From NCBI RefSeq assembly GCF_019396345.1, contig NZ_JAHKRM010000007.1, positions 269,535-333,534 on the forward strand: 64,000 nt of DNA, given 5' to 3'. A program made the translations under genes and the position numbers. This DNA comes from Nonomuraea guangzhouensis. GTDB taxonomy: Bacteria; Actinomycetota; Actinomycetes; Streptosporangiales; Streptosporangiaceae. Below, in pieces: positions 54,001 to 62,700 of the stretch (its first letter is position 1; every line of letters starts with the position of its first letter). The notes below the pieces were generated by a model. The model ran no database searches and was not told where the DNA came from. It was given only the letters and a program-made list of their open reading frames with translations.

Positions 54001-54930
54001 GACCTGGACCTGTCGGCCTTCGTGCTCTTCTCCTCCTCGGCCGGCACGCTCGACGCCGCCGGGCAGGGCAACTACGCGGCGGCCAACGCCTTCCTCGACG
54101 CGCTGGCCGCGCACCGCGGGGCGGCCGGTCTGCCGGCGGTCTCGCTGGCCTGGGGCATGTGGGCGCCGGAGGTCGGCGGCATGACCGCCCAGCTCGGCGA
54201 GGCTGACCTGCGGCGGCTGCGCCGCTCGGGCCTGCTGCCGCTGTCGGCCGAGGCGGGGCTGGCCCTGTTCGACGAGTCGCTCGGGCGCGACGAGGCCGCG
54301 CTGGTGCCGATCCGGCTGGATCTCACGGCCATGCGGTCGCGGGAGGAAGGGCCGCCGGCGATGCTCCGCGGCCTGGTCACCGCGCCGATCAGCCGGGCGC
54401 CCGCCACCGCCCAGGCCACCGCCCCGGCCTCGCTGGCCGATCAGCTGGCCCCGCTGTCCAGGACAGCACGTGACCGCCTGCTGCTGAGCCTGGTACGGAC
54501 CCACGTCGCCGCGGTGCTCGGCCACGCCACCGGAGACCCGGTCGACCCGGACCGAGGGTTCAAGGAACTGGGCTTCGACTCGCTGACCGCCGTCGAGCTG
54601 CGTAACCGGCTGAGCGCGGCGGCGGACGTCCGCCTGCCCGCCACGCTCGTCTTCGACTACCCGACACCGGCCGCCGTGGCCGGCTACATCAAGACCGAAC
54701 TGCTCGGCGACGACGAGACGGCGGCCGAACCCCTGGAAGCTGAACTGGCGGAGCTCGAGCACGCACTGGACAACCTCGTACCGGACCCCGACGGGCACGC
54801 GAGGATCACCGCCCGGCTCAAGGCCCTCACCGCGAAATGGACCGACCGGACGGCGGACGACCCGGCGGAGCCGAGACTCGAATCGGCCAGCGCGGAAGAA
54901 CTTTTCAACATTCTCGACAAAGAATTCTGA
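42097..54930 (+). CDS. Modular type I PKS: loading ACP plus modules 1 and 2
   Basis: A 4277-residue protein from a TTG behind GGAG. Loading ACP (S44). Module 1: KS (about 103-530; C275, H410, H450), AT (630-930; S724 in [10 protein letters not shown] 825-828, branched extender predicted), DH (998-1270; H1030 in [11 protein letters not shown]1196), ER (1490-1785, HAAAGGVG), KR (1793-1980; Y1940, LDD motif), ACP (S2110). Module 2: KS (from 2170; C2340), AT (from 2697; S2786 in GHSVGE, DGFH 2885-2888, malonyl predicted), DH (H3085, but Gly of HxxxGxxxxP is D3089), ER (from 3540), KR (from 3846; Y3993), ACP (S4162), then a C-terminal docking helix. It starts from the beta-aminoacyl group and performs the first two extensions of the macrolactam. 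Confidence 0.95.
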   Translation: MSEQRRVLADLVNDLTVEVLRTVLPDAPDAVDPQRGFRELGLDSLAAVELHDRLAQAVGAELPITIAFDHPTPDAVVDYLFTEVLGLADAETAEVQPAAATDEPIAVIGIGCRYPGGITTPEELWRLVAESGETLTGFPVNRGWDLDRLFDDDPDAPNATYVRSGHWLHDAGEFDAGFFGINPREAVAMDPQQRLVLEASWEAFERAGLDPRSLRGSQSGVFIGAEPQDYGPRLDKAPEEIEGYLVTGNAPSVVSGRIAYALGLEGPTLTVDTACSASLVALHLACQALRNGETDLALAGGVTVMSTPGTYTAFSRQRVLAADGRCKAFAASADGTGFSEGVGILAIERLSDARRRGHPVLAVIRGSAINQDGASSGLTAPNGPSQERVIRRALANAGLSPAEVDVVEAHGTGTKLGDPIEAHALMATYGKDRGERGPLRLGSIKSNIGHTQAAAGVAGVIKMAMAMRHETLPRTLHVDEPSPYVNWLLGAVELLTESRPWLANGTPRRAGVSSFGVSGTNAHLILEEPPVAATMEGDGGLPPAAVPVVLSAKAPEALRAQAARLATHLAEHEDLELADVAHSLVTSRSSWEHRAVVVAGDRAELLAGLTALSEGEPAADVIEGEATAERRAVFIFPGQGSQWAGMAVELLDSSPVFARRMEECAAEIEPYVEWRLFDVLRGEPGAPSFERLDVVQPALFAVMVSLAALWESLGVRPAAVVGHSQGEVAAAYVAGGLSLADAVRVIVLRSRLFAERLMGKGGIAAIGAAAGAVEERLARWAGRLSIGAKNGPSSCTAVGDEDALAELVAECEADGIRARLLATTVASHCDQVDPLREQLTEMLRTVSPTTGDVPFYSTVTGGELDTDELTADYWFHNARQPIEFQAVIEGLLARGHDAFLEMSAHPVLVMSVQDTIDEAGADAFASGTLRRGEGGLRRALASVAAAHVRGVPVDWDSLLTGANQVDLPTYAFQRRHYWLETRTSAGDVASAGLTAPGHPLLGAAVTLAESGGALLTGRLSVQLHPWLADHAAAGTLLLPGTAFVELAIRAGDQVGCGLLEELTLEAPLVVPERGGVWLQVSVGAPEDAGRRRIGVHSRAEDAPADAPWTRHASGYVAADDAPEDFSLAQWPPDGAVSADLDGLYERLAGAGYGYGPLFQGLKAAWRRGDEVFAEVTLPEGARRDAELFGLHPALLDAALHAGSLLEAADERLSLPFAWTGVSLRATGASAVRVRLSPVGPDALSLWLADTSGVPVATVASLVSRPASAQQLSAASVAHGDSLFRVAWTAASALSAASASSAAPSATAAGGVAVLGPDPHGLRRAGVATAEFADLTALTSSDRLPDTVFVSFASQGSAVGGDVPGGAQSATHRALGLVQAWVADERLASVRLVVVTRGAVAAGTDAEVRDLANAPVWGLLRSAQSEHPGRFVLLDLDDSEIPALAALTEPQLAVRAGELLVPRLARAATTDTLTPPASAPEWRLDAAIKGSLDGLSLVPCPAAARPLGPDEVRVSVRAAGLNFRDLVVTLGMVPEHDEPIGGEIAGVVLEVGAGVADLVPGDRVLGLLDGAFGPVGVTDRRLLAPMPAGWSFAEAASVPVAFLTAYYGLVDLAGVQPGDRVLIHAAAGGVGMAAVQLARWLGAEVFGTASPGKWAALTLDEDHVASSRTLDFAEKFGQVDVVLNSLTGEFLDASLGLLPEGGRFLEIGKTDVREPGQVAGGVRYLPYSLMEAGPDRLREQLAEVLALFERGLLELPPVRVWDVRRAGEAMRFMSLARHTGKIVLSMPPTFGGGTVLVTGGTGGLGALVARHLVTVHGVRDLLLVSRSGMSATGAADLLQELSALGARVRIAACDVADRGALAEVLAEVSAQAPLRGVVHAAGALDDGVLDSLTPERVDAVLRPKVAGAWNLHELTRDLDVSAFVLFSSAAGVLGDAGQGNYAAANVFLDALAAHRRAHGLAAVSLAWGFWEQRSNMSAHLRDADIARMERSGARGLSSEEGLALFDAALTVDEALLAPIRLDLAAMRRESASVQPLLRGLVQPPAQRNVAASAVPGGAASALERQLAGLPETDRDQVLVSLIRAQAATVLGHADAASVDAGRAFKELGFDSLTAIELRNRLNAATGLRLSATLVFDYPTPAALAQHIKGKLLGAESPAAPVAAPAAPLDDDPIAIVGMSCRYPGGVDSPEALWHMLVEGRDAMSEFPADRGWDLERLYDPDTESAGRSYVRVGGFVYEAGEFDAAFFGISPREALATDPQQRLLLEASWEALERAGIHPGSLRGSSTGVFVGASATGYGTGPLPEEVEGYLITGNSSSVMSGRVAYALGLEGPAMTLDTACSSSLVALHLACESLRRGESTLALAGGVTVLSTPEIFVEFSRQRGLARDGRCKAFAEAADGTAFAEGVGLVLLERLSDARRHGHRVLAVVRGSAINQDGASNGLTAPNGPSQQRVIRQAVANAGLGLSDIDAVEGHGTGTTLGDPIEAQALLATYGQDRPQDRPLWLGTVKSNIGHTQCAAGVAGVIKMVMAMRHGVLPKTLHVDSPSSHVDWSAGAVSLVTEPTPWPGGDCPRRAGVSSFGISGTNAHVVIEGVPAEEPVPDDAPTPADVPVPVVVSGRGEDGVRAQAERLHDFVSGSVAGPAEVGHSLVRTRPLLSHRAVVVAADREQLVAGLARVAAGAEQVDVVTGPEGPGGLGFMFTGQGSQRAEMGLALTRAFPAFKWHLEAVAAGLDRYLDVPLTEVMWERPELLDRTRYAQTGLFAVEVALYRLLESWGVVPDYLLGHSVGELTAAHVAGVLSLEDACALVAARGRLMGSLPAGGAMVAVGAEERTVSDLLTAISGVAIASVNGPASVVVSGDEPAVERVSEEFARRGIRCRRLRVSDGFHSHRMEPILSAFGEVAAGLEYGVPEIPVVSNLTGEPVREFSAEYWVRHLREPVRFADSVAYLRERGVPTLLELGPDGVLSGLVQEQGPAPVAVPVLRRDRDEAGQLVAALGRAYARGADVDWDAFFDGAGQAVELPTYAFQRRHYWLRPSHHGGDPASLGLEAADHPLLGAAVELPDTGGSLFTGRLSLGTHPWLADHRILDTVLVPGTAFVELAVAAGHQAGCDLVEELTLETPLVLGERDAVTIEVIVSGTDDSGRRTLTVYSRAAEGERPWIRHATGTLAAGARPPAFDLAAWPPPGAEPIDVGGLYERLAGEGVAYGPAFRGLRAAWLRDGEVFAEVELPDATDAGRFGLHPALFDAVLHAIGLAEEADDQQVELPFTWSEVSLYATGAAAARVRVSASGAPLLSVADATGAPLATVGALAMRPVSGAGLRAGRNGAGASPYQVTWTPVPTGDPWDDWAVLGAEDDALPGALRAAGLPVRTAVGLAALSTTPRVVLVSAGHASASADLSAAARDVGHASALADPSGAARDVTGRTLALLQDWLADERFAGARLAVVTGGSVRATADDDAPDLVHAPVWGLVRAAQAENPGRFLLIDVDGTEASYRALPTVLAGQEPELALREGEARVPRLTRTDDGLLKPPAGAWRLEITKPGTIDALEAAVCDAARRPLGEFEVRVSVRAGGLNFRDVLMALGMYPGPASLGSEGSGVIVEVGSGVTGFAPGDRVLGLFEEGFGPYTTTDHRMIAHMPAGWSFVTAAGVPAVFATAYFGLVDLGGVRSGDRVLIHAAAGGVGMAAVQLARWLGAEVFGTASPGKWGALSLDEDHVASSRTLDFAEKFGQVDVVLNSLAGEFIDASLGLLSEGGRFVEMGKTDLRDTIAPGIRYTPFDLSDAGPDRTKEILTELVKLFEDGVLEPLPTRVWDLRRAPEAFRHMAQARHIGKVVLTVPAPLDRPGTVLVTGGTGGLGALVAGHLVAEHGVRDLLLVGRRGLDAPGAEKLRAELTEQGARVEVAACDVADRDALAALLGRVAPDRPLTAVVHTAGVVADGVIDSLTPAQVDTVWQPKAEAAWHLHELTEDLDLSAFVLFSSSAGTLDAAGQGNYAAANAFLDALAAHRGAAGLPAVSLAWGMWAPEVGGMTAQLGEADLRRLRRSGLLPLSAEAGLALFDESLGRDEAALVPIRLDLTAMRSREEGPPAMLRGLVTAPISRAPATAQATAPASLADQLAPLSRTARDRLLLSLVRTHVAAVLGHATGDPVDPDRGFKELGFDSLTAVELRNRLSAAADVRLPATLVFDYPTPAAVAGYIKTELLGDDETAAEPLEAELAELEHALDNLVPDPDGHARITARLKALTAKWTDRTADDPAEPRLESASAEELFNILDKEF

Positions 54931-55072
54931 GGACATGTCACGGGCATCGGCAAAACACGAGATTTTCCGTCCCGAGTACCGTTCATGCCACCGAACCATC
55001 CCCGAAGAGGAGGGCCCGGATGGCCCTTCAGGCCGATGCGCCGAATATGAACCGGAGATTACGCTCTGTGCT

Positions 55073-55852
55073 ATGAGCAGACTGGGAGACAAACAGAGGA
55101 GCTGCCGAGACGACATCGTACGGTTAACTTCCGTGCGAAAAACGTACAACACCCGGACCGGCGGTATCGCGGCGCTGGAAGGCGTCACCATCGGCTGTGG
55201 GAAAAGCGCGCTCACCGCGATCATCGGGCCGTCGAGATCCGGTAAGAGCACGCTGCTGCGCTGCGCGTCGGGACTGGAACGGCCGAGCTCGGGATCGGTG
55301 TTCCTCGACGGCGAGGAACTCACGGACCTCGACGACGCGTCGCTGACCAGGCTGCGGCGAGACCGGCTCGGCTTCGTCTTCCAAGGGCCCAATCTGCTGC
55401 CCGCCCTGGACGTGGCGGAGAACATCGCGCTCCCCCTCCACCTGTCGGGCCGGAGCATGGACACCGCGCTGTTCGACAGCGTGATCGCGCACATCGGCCT
55501 GGCGGACCGCCTGCGCGACCTGCCGGACAAGCTGTCCTTCGGCGAGCAGCAGCGGGTGGCGGTCGCCCGCGCCGTGGTCGGCCGGGCGCCGGTGATCTTC
55601 GCCGACGAACCGACCTGCGCGCAGGACTCCCACGACATCGACCGGCTGCTCGGCCTGCTGCGCGAGTCGGTACGGGCGGCCGGACAGACGGTGGTGGTGG
55701 CCACGCACGATCCGCGGATCGCGGCCTACGCCGACCACGTCTACTTCCTGTCCCGCGGCCGGGTCGTGGACGAGCTGACCCTCCCGCCCAGCAAGGCGGT
55801 GGCCGAGCGGATGGCCCACCTGGCGATGTGGGACAGGGGAGAGCCGTCCTGA
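55073..55852 (+). CDS. ABC transporter ATP-binding protein (MacB/LolD type)
   Basis: A 259-residue ATPase from the ATG at 55073 (MSRLGDKQRS); the 142 bases before it hold no other gene, only an in-frame longer reading. Walker A GPSRSGKST, Q-loop FQGPNLLPAL, Walker B VIFADEPT and H-loop VATHDP are intact. The signature is LSFGEQQ instead of LSGGEQQ, and the D-loop reads CAQDS. Codon 18 (55124-55126) is TTA, so expression may depend on bldA. Its stop overlaps the permease start (TGATG). The pair probably exports the cluster product or protects the envelope. Confidence 0.9.
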   Translation: MSRLGDKQRSCRDDIVRLTSVRKTYNTRTGGIAALEGVTIGCGKSALTAIIGPSRSGKSTLLRCASGLERPSSGSVFLDGEELTDLDDASLTRLRRDRLGFVFQGPNLLPALDVAENIALPLHLSGRSMDTALFDSVIAHIGLADRLRDLPDKLSFGEQQRVAVARAVVGRAPVIFADEPTCAQDSHDIDRLLGLLRESVRAAGQTVVVATHDPRIAAYADHVYFLSRGRVVDELTLPPSKAVAERMAHLAMWDRGEPS

Positions 55853-58419
55853 TGTGGCGCCTGACCCTGCGCACCCTGACCCGCCGCAGGGGCGCCTACT
55901 CGGCCGTGCTCGCCACGGTCTTCGCCGCCGCCACCATCGTGGCGGCGTGCGGGGGGCTGCTGGCTGCGGGGCTGCGGGCCTCGTTCCCGCCCGAGCGGCT
56001 GGCCGGCGCCACGGTGGTGGTCGCGGGCGACCCGTCGTACCGGCTGCCGGCCGCCGCGCCCGGCGACGACGACGCCGAATGGGCGAGCCTGCCGGAGACC
56101 GTACGGCTGAAGCGCTCCCTGGTCGCGACCTTGCGGGCGGTGCCCGGCGTCGCCGGCACCATCGGTGACGTCTCCTTCCCCGTCACCCTGCTCGGCGGGG
56201 ACGCGCCCCGGGGCGCGGGGCACGAATGGACGTCCGCGGGGCTGCTGCCGTACGAGCTCCAGGCCGGCACCGCGCCGGTGGCGGACGGAGAGGTCGTGCT
56301 GGACGCGGCACTCGCCGCGCGGTCGGGCAGCCGGGTGGGCGAGCAGGTCCGGCTCGTGGTCCACGGCAGCGTCGCGGTCTTCCGGGTGACCGGCGTCGTC
56401 GCCCCGGCGGGGGGACGTACGGCCACCGCGGCGGCGATGTTCTTCGCGCCGGCCGACGCGCGGCGGCTGTCCGGCCATCCCGACTCGGTGGACGCGATAG
56501 CGGTGATCCCCGCCCCTGGGACGGGCGAGCAGACGCTCGCGGACCGGGTACGCGCCGGCCTGCGCGGCCAGTCCGCGGTGACGCTCACCGGGGACGACCG
56601 CGGCCTCGCCGAGTTCCCGCAGGCGCGCGCCGGCCGGGACAACCTGATCACCGTCGCCGGCCTGATCGGCGGCACGACGCTCCTGGTCGGCATGCTCGTC
56701 CTGGTCAGCACCATGCGGCTGCTGGTCGAGCACCGGGCGCGGGAGATGACGCTGCTGCACGCGATGGGCGCGCCCCCACGGCGCATCCGCCTGATGATGC
56801 TCGGCGAGGTGACGACGGTCTCGGTGGTCGCGACGGTGGCGGGTTCCGTGCTCGGCTTCCACCTCGGCGGATGGCTGTTCGGGCACCTGGTACGCGACGG
56901 GGTGGTGCCCGCGGCCATGCGTTTCGACCCGGGCCCGCTCCCGGCCGCGGGCGCGGCGGCGGTGTGCCTGTGCGCCGGGCTGGCGGCCGCGTTCTTCCCG
57001 GTATGGCGGGCCGCGCGGCCCCGGCCCGCCACGGTGCTCAGCGCCCCGCCGCAGGACCACGGGCTCGACCGGGCGCGTTCGGCGCTCGCCTTGATCTGCC
57101 TTGGCGTGGTGGGCACGACGATCTGTTCGGGCATGCTGCTGATCCGGTCGTCCGCCGTGAGCATCACCTGCCTCGCCGCGATCGTGGTGATCCTCGGCGT
57201 GGCCGTGGTGGCCTCCAGGATGACCAAGGCGATGACCGGGCTGGTCGGCCGGGCCGTACGCGCGCGGCCCAGGACGATCGGCCGCCTGGCCCTGCTCAAC
57301 AGCTGCGCCCGGCCGTTCGGCATGGCCGCCGCGGTCCTGCCCATCATGCTCGCGACCGGGATCAGCACGGCCAACATCTATCTCCAGATGACGCAGGCCG
57401 ACCAGGCGCGGCAGGTCCGCACGGACGACCTGCGGGCCGATGACGTGATCACCGCCGGGCCGGGCGGTCTCGCCCCCGGCCTGCTCGACCGGGTCCGCTC
57501 CGTCCCGGGGGTCATGGCCGCTTCGGAACTGGCCGGCAGCAGCGGGTTCGTCGAGGCCCCGTACGACGGCTGGCAGGGCGAACACGGCTGGCCGCTCCTG
57601 GGCCTCACGGCCGACGGCGCGGCCGGGGTCACCGACCTCGCCCTCACCTCGGGCACCCTCACCGCCCTGCGTGGCGACTCGGTCGCACTCACCCAGGAGC
57701 ACGCCCGGCACCTCGGGCGCGGGCTCGGCGACGCGGTCACCCTGCGGCTGGGCGACGGCGCCGCGGTGCGGCTCAGGGTCGTCGCGCTGCTCGCGGACAG
57801 ACCCGGCGGCGAGGTGATCCTGATGCCCGCCACGCTGCTCGCCGCCCACACGACCGCCGGGCTGCCGACCCAGATCCTCGTCCGCGCCGCCCGGGACGTC
57901 GACCAGCGCCGGCTGAGATCCGACCTGGCCGAAGCGACGGGCCCCACGGTACGGGTGAGCGACGCCGGCGGGCTGTCCACGACCCCGGCCGAGCAGCAGC
58001 GGACCCGGGCCTGGATCAACTACCTGTTCACCGGCGTGGTCATCATCTTCGCCGGCATCTCGGTGATCAGCGCCCAGGCGATGGGGGCCGCCTCGCGGCG
58101 CAGGGAGTTCGGGCTGCAGCGGCTGATCGGCTTCACCCGCGGGCAGATCCTGCGGATGGTGGGGATCGAGGCCATGGTGGTCGCTGCGGTCGGCGTCGTG
58201 CTCGGCACGGCGGCGGTCGCCCCCATCCTGATTCCGTTCGCCATAGCGGTCAACGGCTCGCCGATGCCCTACGGGCCGGCGTGGGTCTATCTCGCCGTGA
58301 TCTGCTCCGCGACGCTCTCCGCCCTCGTGGCGACGCTCTCCCCGGTGTGGGCGATGATCCGGCCCCGCACAGGGGAGCGTGAGGGGTCCCCTAGGGGTCG
58401 GGCGGTCATGCGCGCATAG
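55852..58419 (+). CDS. ABC transporter permease with two FtsX domains
   Basis: An 855-residue membrane protein with duplicated FtsX/MacB-type architecture: an N-terminal helix (about 15-40), a large extracytoplasmic domain, three helices near 270-400, further helices around 405-460 and 490-515, a second extracytoplasmic domain, and three C-terminal helices (about 725-840). The FtsX signature REFGLQRLIGFTRGQILRMV lies in the second repeat, and a related EMTLLHAMGAPPRRIRLMM in the first. The ATG overlaps the ATPase stop. It lies between the two PKS genes, so it probably serves this cluster, as an exporter or self-resistance pump. Confidence 0.9.
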   Translation: MWRLTLRTLTRRRGAYSAVLATVFAAATIVAACGGLLAAGLRASFPPERLAGATVVVAGDPSYRLPAAAPGDDDAEWASLPETVRLKRSLVATLRAVPGVAGTIGDVSFPVTLLGGDAPRGAGHEWTSAGLLPYELQAGTAPVADGEVVLDAALAARSGSRVGEQVRLVVHGSVAVFRVTGVVAPAGGRTATAAAMFFAPADARRLSGHPDSVDAIAVIPAPGTGEQTLADRVRAGLRGQSAVTLTGDDRGLAEFPQARAGRDNLITVAGLIGGTTLLVGMLVLVSTMRLLVEHRAREMTLLHAMGAPPRRIRLMMLGEVTTVSVVATVAGSVLGFHLGGWLFGHLVRDGVVPAAMRFDPGPLPAAGAAAVCLCAGLAAAFFPVWRAARPRPATVLSAPPQDHGLDRARSALALICLGVVGTTICSGMLLIRSSAVSITCLAAIVVILGVAVVASRMTKAMTGLVGRAVRARPRTIGRLALLNSCARPFGMAAAVLPIMLATGISTANIYLQMTQADQARQVRTDDLRADDVITAGPGGLAPGLLDRVRSVPGVMAASELAGSSGFVEAPYDGWQGEHGWPLLGLTADGAAGVTDLALTSGTLTALRGDSVALTQEHARHLGRGLGDAVTLRLGDGAAVRLRVVALLADRPGGEVILMPATLLAAHTTAGLPTQILVRAARDVDQRRLRSDLAEATGPTVRVSDAGGLSTTPAEQQRTRAWINYLFTGVVIIFAGISVISAQAMGAASRRREFGLQRLIGFTRGQILRMVGIEAMVVAAVGVVLGTAAVAPILIPFAIAVNGSPMPYGPAWVYLAVICSATLSALVATLSPVWAMIRPRTGEREGSPRGRAVMRA
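58384..58397. promoter_or_regulatory. Palindromic CCCCTAGGGG motif before the glycosyltransferase
   Basis: GGGGTCCCCTAGGGG at the end of the permease gene contains the perfect palindrome CCCCTAGGGG about 65-75 bases before the glycosyltransferase start. It carries the same TAGGGG core as the other cluster sites. Because it lies in coding sequence, chance cannot be excluded. Confidence 0.35.
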
Positions 58420-58461
58420 GTAGCGTCCCATTGACGCGATAAATCATTGGGAGGAATTGTC

Positions 58462-59754
58462 ATGCGTGTTCTGTTCACTCAGCACGCGGCAAACGCGCAC
58501 CTTTTTCTCATGGTCCCCATCGCATGGGCGATGAAAGCGGCCGGCCATGAAGTAATCGTCGCCGGCCAGCCGGACATCGTCGACGCGATTACCCAGACCG
58601 GCTTGACCGCTTTATCGGTCGGCGGCACGGCCGATATGGCCGAGCGGCTGGCGGAACTGCCCATGGATCGGCAGATCTACGGTTCCGGATTCGACATCGC
58701 GGAGGAACGGCCCGAGGTGCTCACGTATGAGTACGTCAGAGACTGCCTGGCCGCCTTCTGCTCGCCGCTCGCCCTGGACTTCATCACCGACGAGGCCATG
58801 TACGACGACCTGGTCGCGTTCTGCCGCGCCTGGCAGCCCGACCTGGTGGTCTGGGACGCCATCACCTTCCCGGGCCCCGTGGCCGCCCGGGCCTGCGGCG
58901 CGGCGCAGGTCCGGACGACTTTCGGCAGAGACCACTGGGCGCGGATGCGCTCGCTGTTCCTCCGGCTGCGCGGCCAGCAGCCGGGCGAGCCGCGCGAGGA
59001 CCCGGTGGCCGACTGGATCACCCCGAAGCTGGCGAAGTACGGCTGCGACTTCGACGAGGAGGTGATCCTCGGCCAGGCCACGATCGACTCCATGCCGGCC
59101 TGGCTGCGCTTCCCCGTCGAGCACGACTACCTGCCCATCCGGTTCGTCCCCCACAACGGTCCCGCGACCTTCCCGGCCTGGCTCAAGGACGCCCCGGCAC
59201 GGCGACGGATCTGCTTCACGCTAGGGGTGTCCGGCCGGGAGGTCTGGGGTGGACGCGGCAGCGTCAGGGCGAGCGAGCTGTTCGAGGCCGTGGCCGACCT
59301 GGACGTCGAGGTGGTCGCGACCCTGAACGCGAACCAGCTCGACGACACGAAGGTCCCGGACAATGTGCGGATCGTGGACTTCGTCCCGCTGAACTCCCTG
59401 CTGCCCGGCTGCTCGGCCGTCGTCCACCACGGCGGCACCGGGACCACGGGCACGGCCCTCGTACACGGCGTGCCGCAGCTCATCATCCCCGCCCAGCTCT
59501 ACGACGAGGGCGGCATGGCCCAGCAGCTGGCCCGGCAGGGAGTGGGTCTGCTCATCGAGCCCGACGAGCTCTCGGCGGCGACGCTGCGCGCCGGGCTGCT
59601 GCGGCTGCTGGACGACCAGACCTTCCGGGAGAGCGCGACCCGGATCCAGCGGGACATGGCGCAGACGCCCACCCCGCACGACGGCGTACGTGATCTCGAA
59701 GAGCTGGTCGCCCGCCACCAGGCGGCGCGGGCGGCTTCCCCGACCCGGAGGTAG
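58462..59754 (+). CDS. Macrolide-type glycosyltransferase (GT1, DesVII/EryCIII/VinC family)
   Basis: A 430-residue GT-B glycosyltransferase. The ATG at 58462 (MRVLFTQHAANAHLF) follows GGGAGGA. Family marks are the N-terminal substrate loop with FGRDHWARMRSLF, LGVSGREVWGG, and the C-terminal nucleotide-sugar motif VVHHGGTGTTGTALVHGVPQL. Some relatives need a P450-like helper (DesVIII/EryCII); none is seen here, as both P450s keep the heme cysteine. Codon 51 (58612-58614) is TTA, pointing to bldA control. It is set between the ABC pair and the second PKS gene, and should attach the aminodeoxysugar made by the rmlA/rmlB/epimerase/aminotransferase genes to the macrolactam. Confidence 0.93.
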   Translation: MRVLFTQHAANAHLFLMVPIAWAMKAAGHEVIVAGQPDIVDAITQTGLTALSVGGTADMAERLAELPMDRQIYGSGFDIAEERPEVLTYEYVRDCLAAFCSPLALDFITDEAMYDDLVAFCRAWQPDLVVWDAITFPGPVAARACGAAQVRTTFGRDHWARMRSLFLRLRGQQPGEPREDPVADWITPKLAKYGCDFDEEVILGQATIDSMPAWLRFPVEHDYLPIRFVPHNGPATFPAWLKDAPARRRICFTLGVSGREVWGGRGSVRASELFEAVADLDVEVVATLNANQLDDTKVPDNVRIVDFVPLNSLLPGCSAVVHHGGTGTTGTALVHGVPQLIIPAQLYDEGGMAQQLARQGVGLLIEPDELSAATLRAGLLRLLDDQTFRESATRIQRDMAQTPTPHDGVRDLEELVARHQAARAASPTRR

Positions 59755-59757
59755 GCC

Positions 59758-62700
59758 GTGGACAACGAGACCAGGCTGCTCGAATACCTCAGGCGGGCGA
59801 CCGCCGACCTGCGCGAGACCCGCCGCCGGTTGCGGCAGGCCGAGGACAGGAACGCCGAGCCCATCGCGATCATCGGGATGAGCTGCCGGTTCCCCGGCGA
59901 GGCCGGCACACCTGAGGAGTTGTGGCGGCTGCTGGCCGCCGGGACCGACGCGATCTCGCCGTTCCCCTCGGACCGGGGCTGGGACGCCGACCTCTACGAC
60001 CCGAACCCGGACAGTCCCGGCAAGAGCTCCACGCAGTCGGGGGGATTCCTGCACGACGCCGCGCAGTTCGACCCGCACTTCTTCGGGATCAGCCCGCGGG
60101 AGGCCCTGGCGATGGATCCGCAGCAGCGCCTGCTGCTGGAGACCGCGTGGGAGGCGTTCGAGGGCGCGGGAATCGATCCGGCCGCCGCCCGGGGGAGTGC
60201 CACGGGCGTCTTCGCCGGCGTCATCTACCACGACTACGGATCCAGGCTCCGCACCGTGCCGCCGGACCTCGGCGGCTACATCGGCAACGGCAGCGACGGC
60301 AGCATCGCCTCCGGCCGGGTCTCCTACCTGCTGGGGCTGGAGGGGCCGGCCATCACGGTGGACACGGCGTGCTCGTCCTCCCTGGTGGCGCTGCACCTCG
60401 CGGTCCAGGCGCTGCGCCAGGACGAGTGCGCCATGGCGCTGGCCGGCGGGGTCACGGTGATGTCCACGCCGAGCACGTTCGTGGAGTTCAGCAGACAGCG
60501 CGGGCTGTCCCCGGACGGCCGGTGCAAGGCGTTCTCGGCGGACGCCGACGGGACGGGCTGGGGCGAGGGCGCGGGCATGCTGCTGCTGGAGCGGCTCTCC
60601 GACGCCGAACGCCACGATCACCCGGTGCTGGCCGTCGTCCGCGGCAGCGCGATCAACCAGGACGGCGCCAGCAGCGGACTGACCGTGCCCAACGGACCTT
60701 CCCAGCAGCGGGTGATCGGCCAGGCGCTGGCGGCGGCGGGCCTGACGTCCGCCGACATCGACGTGGTGGAGGCGCACGGCACCGGCACGACACTGGGCGA
60801 CCCGATCGAGGCGCGAGCCCTGTTCGCCGCCTACGGGCAGGGGCGTCCAGAAGGCAGGCCCCTCTACCTGGGGTCGATCAAGTCGAACATCGGGCACACC
60901 CAGGCCGCCGCCGGCGTGGCCGGGGTGATCAAGATGGTGCTCGCGATGCGGCACGGCACGCTGCCGAAGACCCTGTACGCCGACGAGCCCTCCCCGAACG
61001 TGGACTGGTCCTCCGGCAGCATCGCCCTGCTGACCGAGAACGTGGCCTGGGACACGGCGGCGGACACGCCGCGGCGGGCGGGCATCTCCTCGTTCGGAGT
61101 CAGCGGCACCAACGCGCACGTCATCATCGAGGAACATCCGCGACCCGAGCCCGGCGACGTGGACGCGGCCCGGCTCGTCGTGCCGTGGGTGGTCTCGGCC
61201 AAGAGCGAGCAGGCACTGCGGGCCCAGGCCGGGCGACTGGCCGCCCGCGTCGAGCAGGACCCCCGGCTGTCGCCGCTCGACGTCGGCCACTCCCTGATCA
61301 GCTCGCGGACCGCCTTCCCCCACCGCGCCGTGGTGATCGGCGACGACCGCGACGCCCTCCTCGGGGGCCTGCGCGCCGTCGCGGACGCGGTCCCCGCGCC
61401 GAACCTCGTGTACGGCACCGCGACCGCCGACCCCCGAGTGGCCTTCGTCTTCCCCGGCCAGGCCGTCCTGTCCAAGGACATGACCCTCGGACTGCTCGAC
61501 ACCTCGCCGGCGTTCGCCGCCCGCCTGGCAGAGTGCGCGGACGCGCTGGAGAAGTTCGTGGACTGGAAGCTGATGGACGTGCTGCGCGGCGAGCCGGGCG
61601 CCTGGTCACTCGACCGGATGGACGTCAGCCAGCCCGCGGCGTGGGCGGTCATGGTCTCGCTGGCGCGGCTGTGGCGCTCCCACGGCGTGGAGCCCGAGGC
61701 CGTCGTGGGGCATTCGCAGGGCGAGATCGCCGCCGCCTGCGTGGCCGGGGCACTGTCGCTCGAAGACGCGGCCAAGGTCGTCGCCCTGCGCAGCCAGGCC
61801 ATCACCGAGGACCTGTCCGGCCACGGCGGCATGCTGGCCGTCTCCCTCCCGCCCGACCAGGCGCTCGACCGGCTCGCCCCCTGGGCGGACCACCTGTCGA
61901 TTGCGGCGGTGAACAGCCCGAACGCGGTGGTCGTCGCCGGCGCCTCAGCGGCCCTGAACGAACTGTTCGATCAACTGAAGGCCGAAGGCGTCCGGTCCAA
62001 GATGGTCCCGGTCGACTATCCCTCGCACACGGCCTTCGCCGAGCCGCTGCGTGATCGGCTGCTGACCGACCTGGCCGGGATCGACCCGTGGACGGCCGAG
62101 GTGGCGTTCTGCTCCACCGTGACCGGCGAGCTGATCGACACCGCGGAGCTCGACGCCGGTTACTGGTACACCAACCTGCGCAGGCCGGTGCGCTTCGACC
62201 AGGCGGTCCAGACCTTGATCCAGCAGGGCTACGGCATGTTCGTCGAGGTCAGCCCGCATCCGACGCTGACCGGCGCGGTACAGGAGACAGCCGAGGCCGC
62301 GGGCGGCACCGTAGTGGCCGTCGGCTCGCTGCGCCGCGACGAGGAGGAGACAGCCAGATTCGTCACCTCACTCGCGGAGGCCCACGCCCACGGCGCGCCG
62401 GTCGACTGGACGCCGATCCTCGCCCCGTCCCAGGCCCGGAGGGTGGACCTGCCCACGTACGCCTTCCAGCGCGAACGCTACTGGCTGGAGGCCACCGACA
62501 CGGCCGACGTCGCCCACGCGGGCCTGACCGCGGCCGACCACCCCTTCCTCGGCGGCGCGCTGCCGCTGGCGGACTCGGACGAGGTCGCCTTCACCGGCCG
62601 GTTGTCGCTGCGCTCGCACCCATGGCTCGCCGGTCACGTCGTGTCCGGCACGGTGCTGTTCCCCGGTGCGGCGTTCGCCGAGCTGGCCGTCGGCGCGGGC

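Noticed and set aside
59219..59230. CTAGGGGTG inside the glycosyltransferase gene as a regulator site
   Set aside because: A single core deep inside coding sequence with no gene start nearby; treated as chance.
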